In this document: positions 6,157 to 6,642 of the stretch, in pieces
How positions within the stretch are numbered: position 1 is the stretch's first letter
Layout of the letters: each line of letters begins with the position of its first letter
Source of the DNA: an uncultured bacterium
Lineage (GTDB): Bacteria > Bacillota > Clostridia > Oscillospirales > Oscillospiraceae
Direction: 5' to 3'
Assembly: GCA_949288405.1 (NCBI GenBank)
Contig: CASEKM010000112.1
Coordinates: 1 to 6,642, forward strand
DNA: 6,642 nucleotides
Translations under genes and position numbers: made by a program
Notes under the pieces: generated by a model
Seen by the model: the letters and a program-made list of their open reading frames with translations, nothing else
Database searches by the model: none
Told to the model about the DNA's origin: nothing

Positions 6157-6642
6157 TTATAGGTATTTTGCACTGAGCCGCAATAGCTCCTCCTGATCGG
6201 TCTCGCTGGTATTCACGATCCCGGAGAGATATCCGTTTGACATGACGCCAATGCGGTTGGTGATGCCGAGGATCTCAGGCATCTCAGAGGAGACGACGAT
6301 GATCGTCTTGCCCTGCTTGGCCATGTTGATGATCAGCTCGTAAATTTCGTACTTTGCGCCCACGTCGATGCCGCGGGTGGGTTCGTCCATCATAAAGACC
6401 TGGGGCTCCCGCTCCAGCCACTTGCCGAAGATGACCTTCTGCTGGTTGCCGCCGGAGAGGCTGGTGATCATGTCGTCCGGCCCCATGCACTTGGTGTGCA
6501 TGATCTTGATCTCCTTGTTGGTGGCCTTGATCATCTTCTGATCGGACAGGGCGATGCCGGACTTGTACTGCTCCAGGTTGGCGATGGTGGTGTTGAAGGT
6601 CAGGTCGCACTTGAGGAACAGTCCGTTGGCCTTGCGCTCCTC
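6157..6642 (-). CDS. mglA: Sugar ABC transporter ATP-binding protein MglA, C-terminal part (5' end outside window)
   Basis: This is the end of the second nucleotide-binding domain of a tandem sugar-importer ATPase, the motor for the MglC channel. The visible 161 residues start in frame at the window edge with EERKANGLFL, a stretch typical of the CUT2 class (MglA, RbsA, XylG). They hold the ABC signature LSGGNQQK (62-69), Walker B with catalytic Glu VFMMDEPTRGIDVG (82-95), and VSSEMPEILG (117-126), where Ser-Glu stands at the switch-His position as is usual in this class. It ends at TAA 6157-6159, 15 bp before mglC, so the two are co-transcribed. Both Walker A motifs and the first domain are outside the window. 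Choice of mglA over rbsA/xylG rests on the adjoining MglC and gal genes. Confidence 0.92.
   Translation of the reverse strand, partial: EERKANGLFLKCDLTFNTTIANLEQYKSGIALSDQKMIKATNKEIKIMHTKCMGPDDMITSLSGGNQQKVIFGKWLEREPQVFMMDEPTRGIDVGAKYEIYELIINMAKQGKTIIVVSSEMPEILGITNRIGVMSNGYLSGIVNTSETDQEELLRLSAKYL

Noticed and set aside
3922..6162. 746-codon open frame on the plus strand opposite mglC and the start of galK
   Set aside because: It spans a gene boundary and an intergenic gap on the opposite strand, is dominated by His, Gly, Asp, Glu and Leu runs, and mirrors the coding sequence of mglC.

Overview
The window reads as a high-GC member of the Firmicutes, most likely a gut clostridium of the Oscillospiraceae type. 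This is inferred from the strong GGAGG-type ribosome binding sites, the GC-rich third positions, the class II (Firmicutes-type) GalT and the clostridial look of the galactokinase. The genus cannot be fixed from this sequence alone.

Almost everything lies on the minus strand and forms one galactose uptake and catabolism cluster. Reading with transcription, from the right edge leftward, it holds: the C-terminal end of a sugar ABC transporter ATPase (mglA, cut by the window edge); the permease mglC 15 bp downstream; a 169-bp gap with a large hairpin; galK (galactokinase); a 99-bp gap with three small hairpins; galE (UDP-glucose 4-epimerase); and galT (galactose-1-phosphate uridylyltransferase), 2 bp after galE. 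The cluster ends in a strong hairpin that looks like a bidirectional terminator. Facing it on the plus strand is the last 123 residues of a sensor histidine kinase, whose gene starts outside the window. No stretch longer than 300 bp lacks a gene.

The gene products fit together. MglA and MglC (with a periplasmic-type binding protein presumably encoded upstream, not seen) import galactose or methyl-galactosides. GalK phosphorylates galactose, GalT exchanges it onto UDP-glucose, and GalE recycles UDP-galactose, which is the Leloir pathway.

Three things stand out. (1) galT is broken: its frame closes at a TAG after residue 216 and resumes in another frame, and family alignment from memory suggests exactly 7 nt are missing, so the Leloir pathway is interrupted as written. 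(2) MglC carries about 215 extra N-terminal residues, charged and predicted helical/coiled-coil, ahead of a normal-sized permease. (3) The galactokinase signature is altered, with Asn where the sugar-contacting Glu normally sits. I found no phage, IS, CRISPR or RNA gene, and nothing that clearly amounts to a new system.
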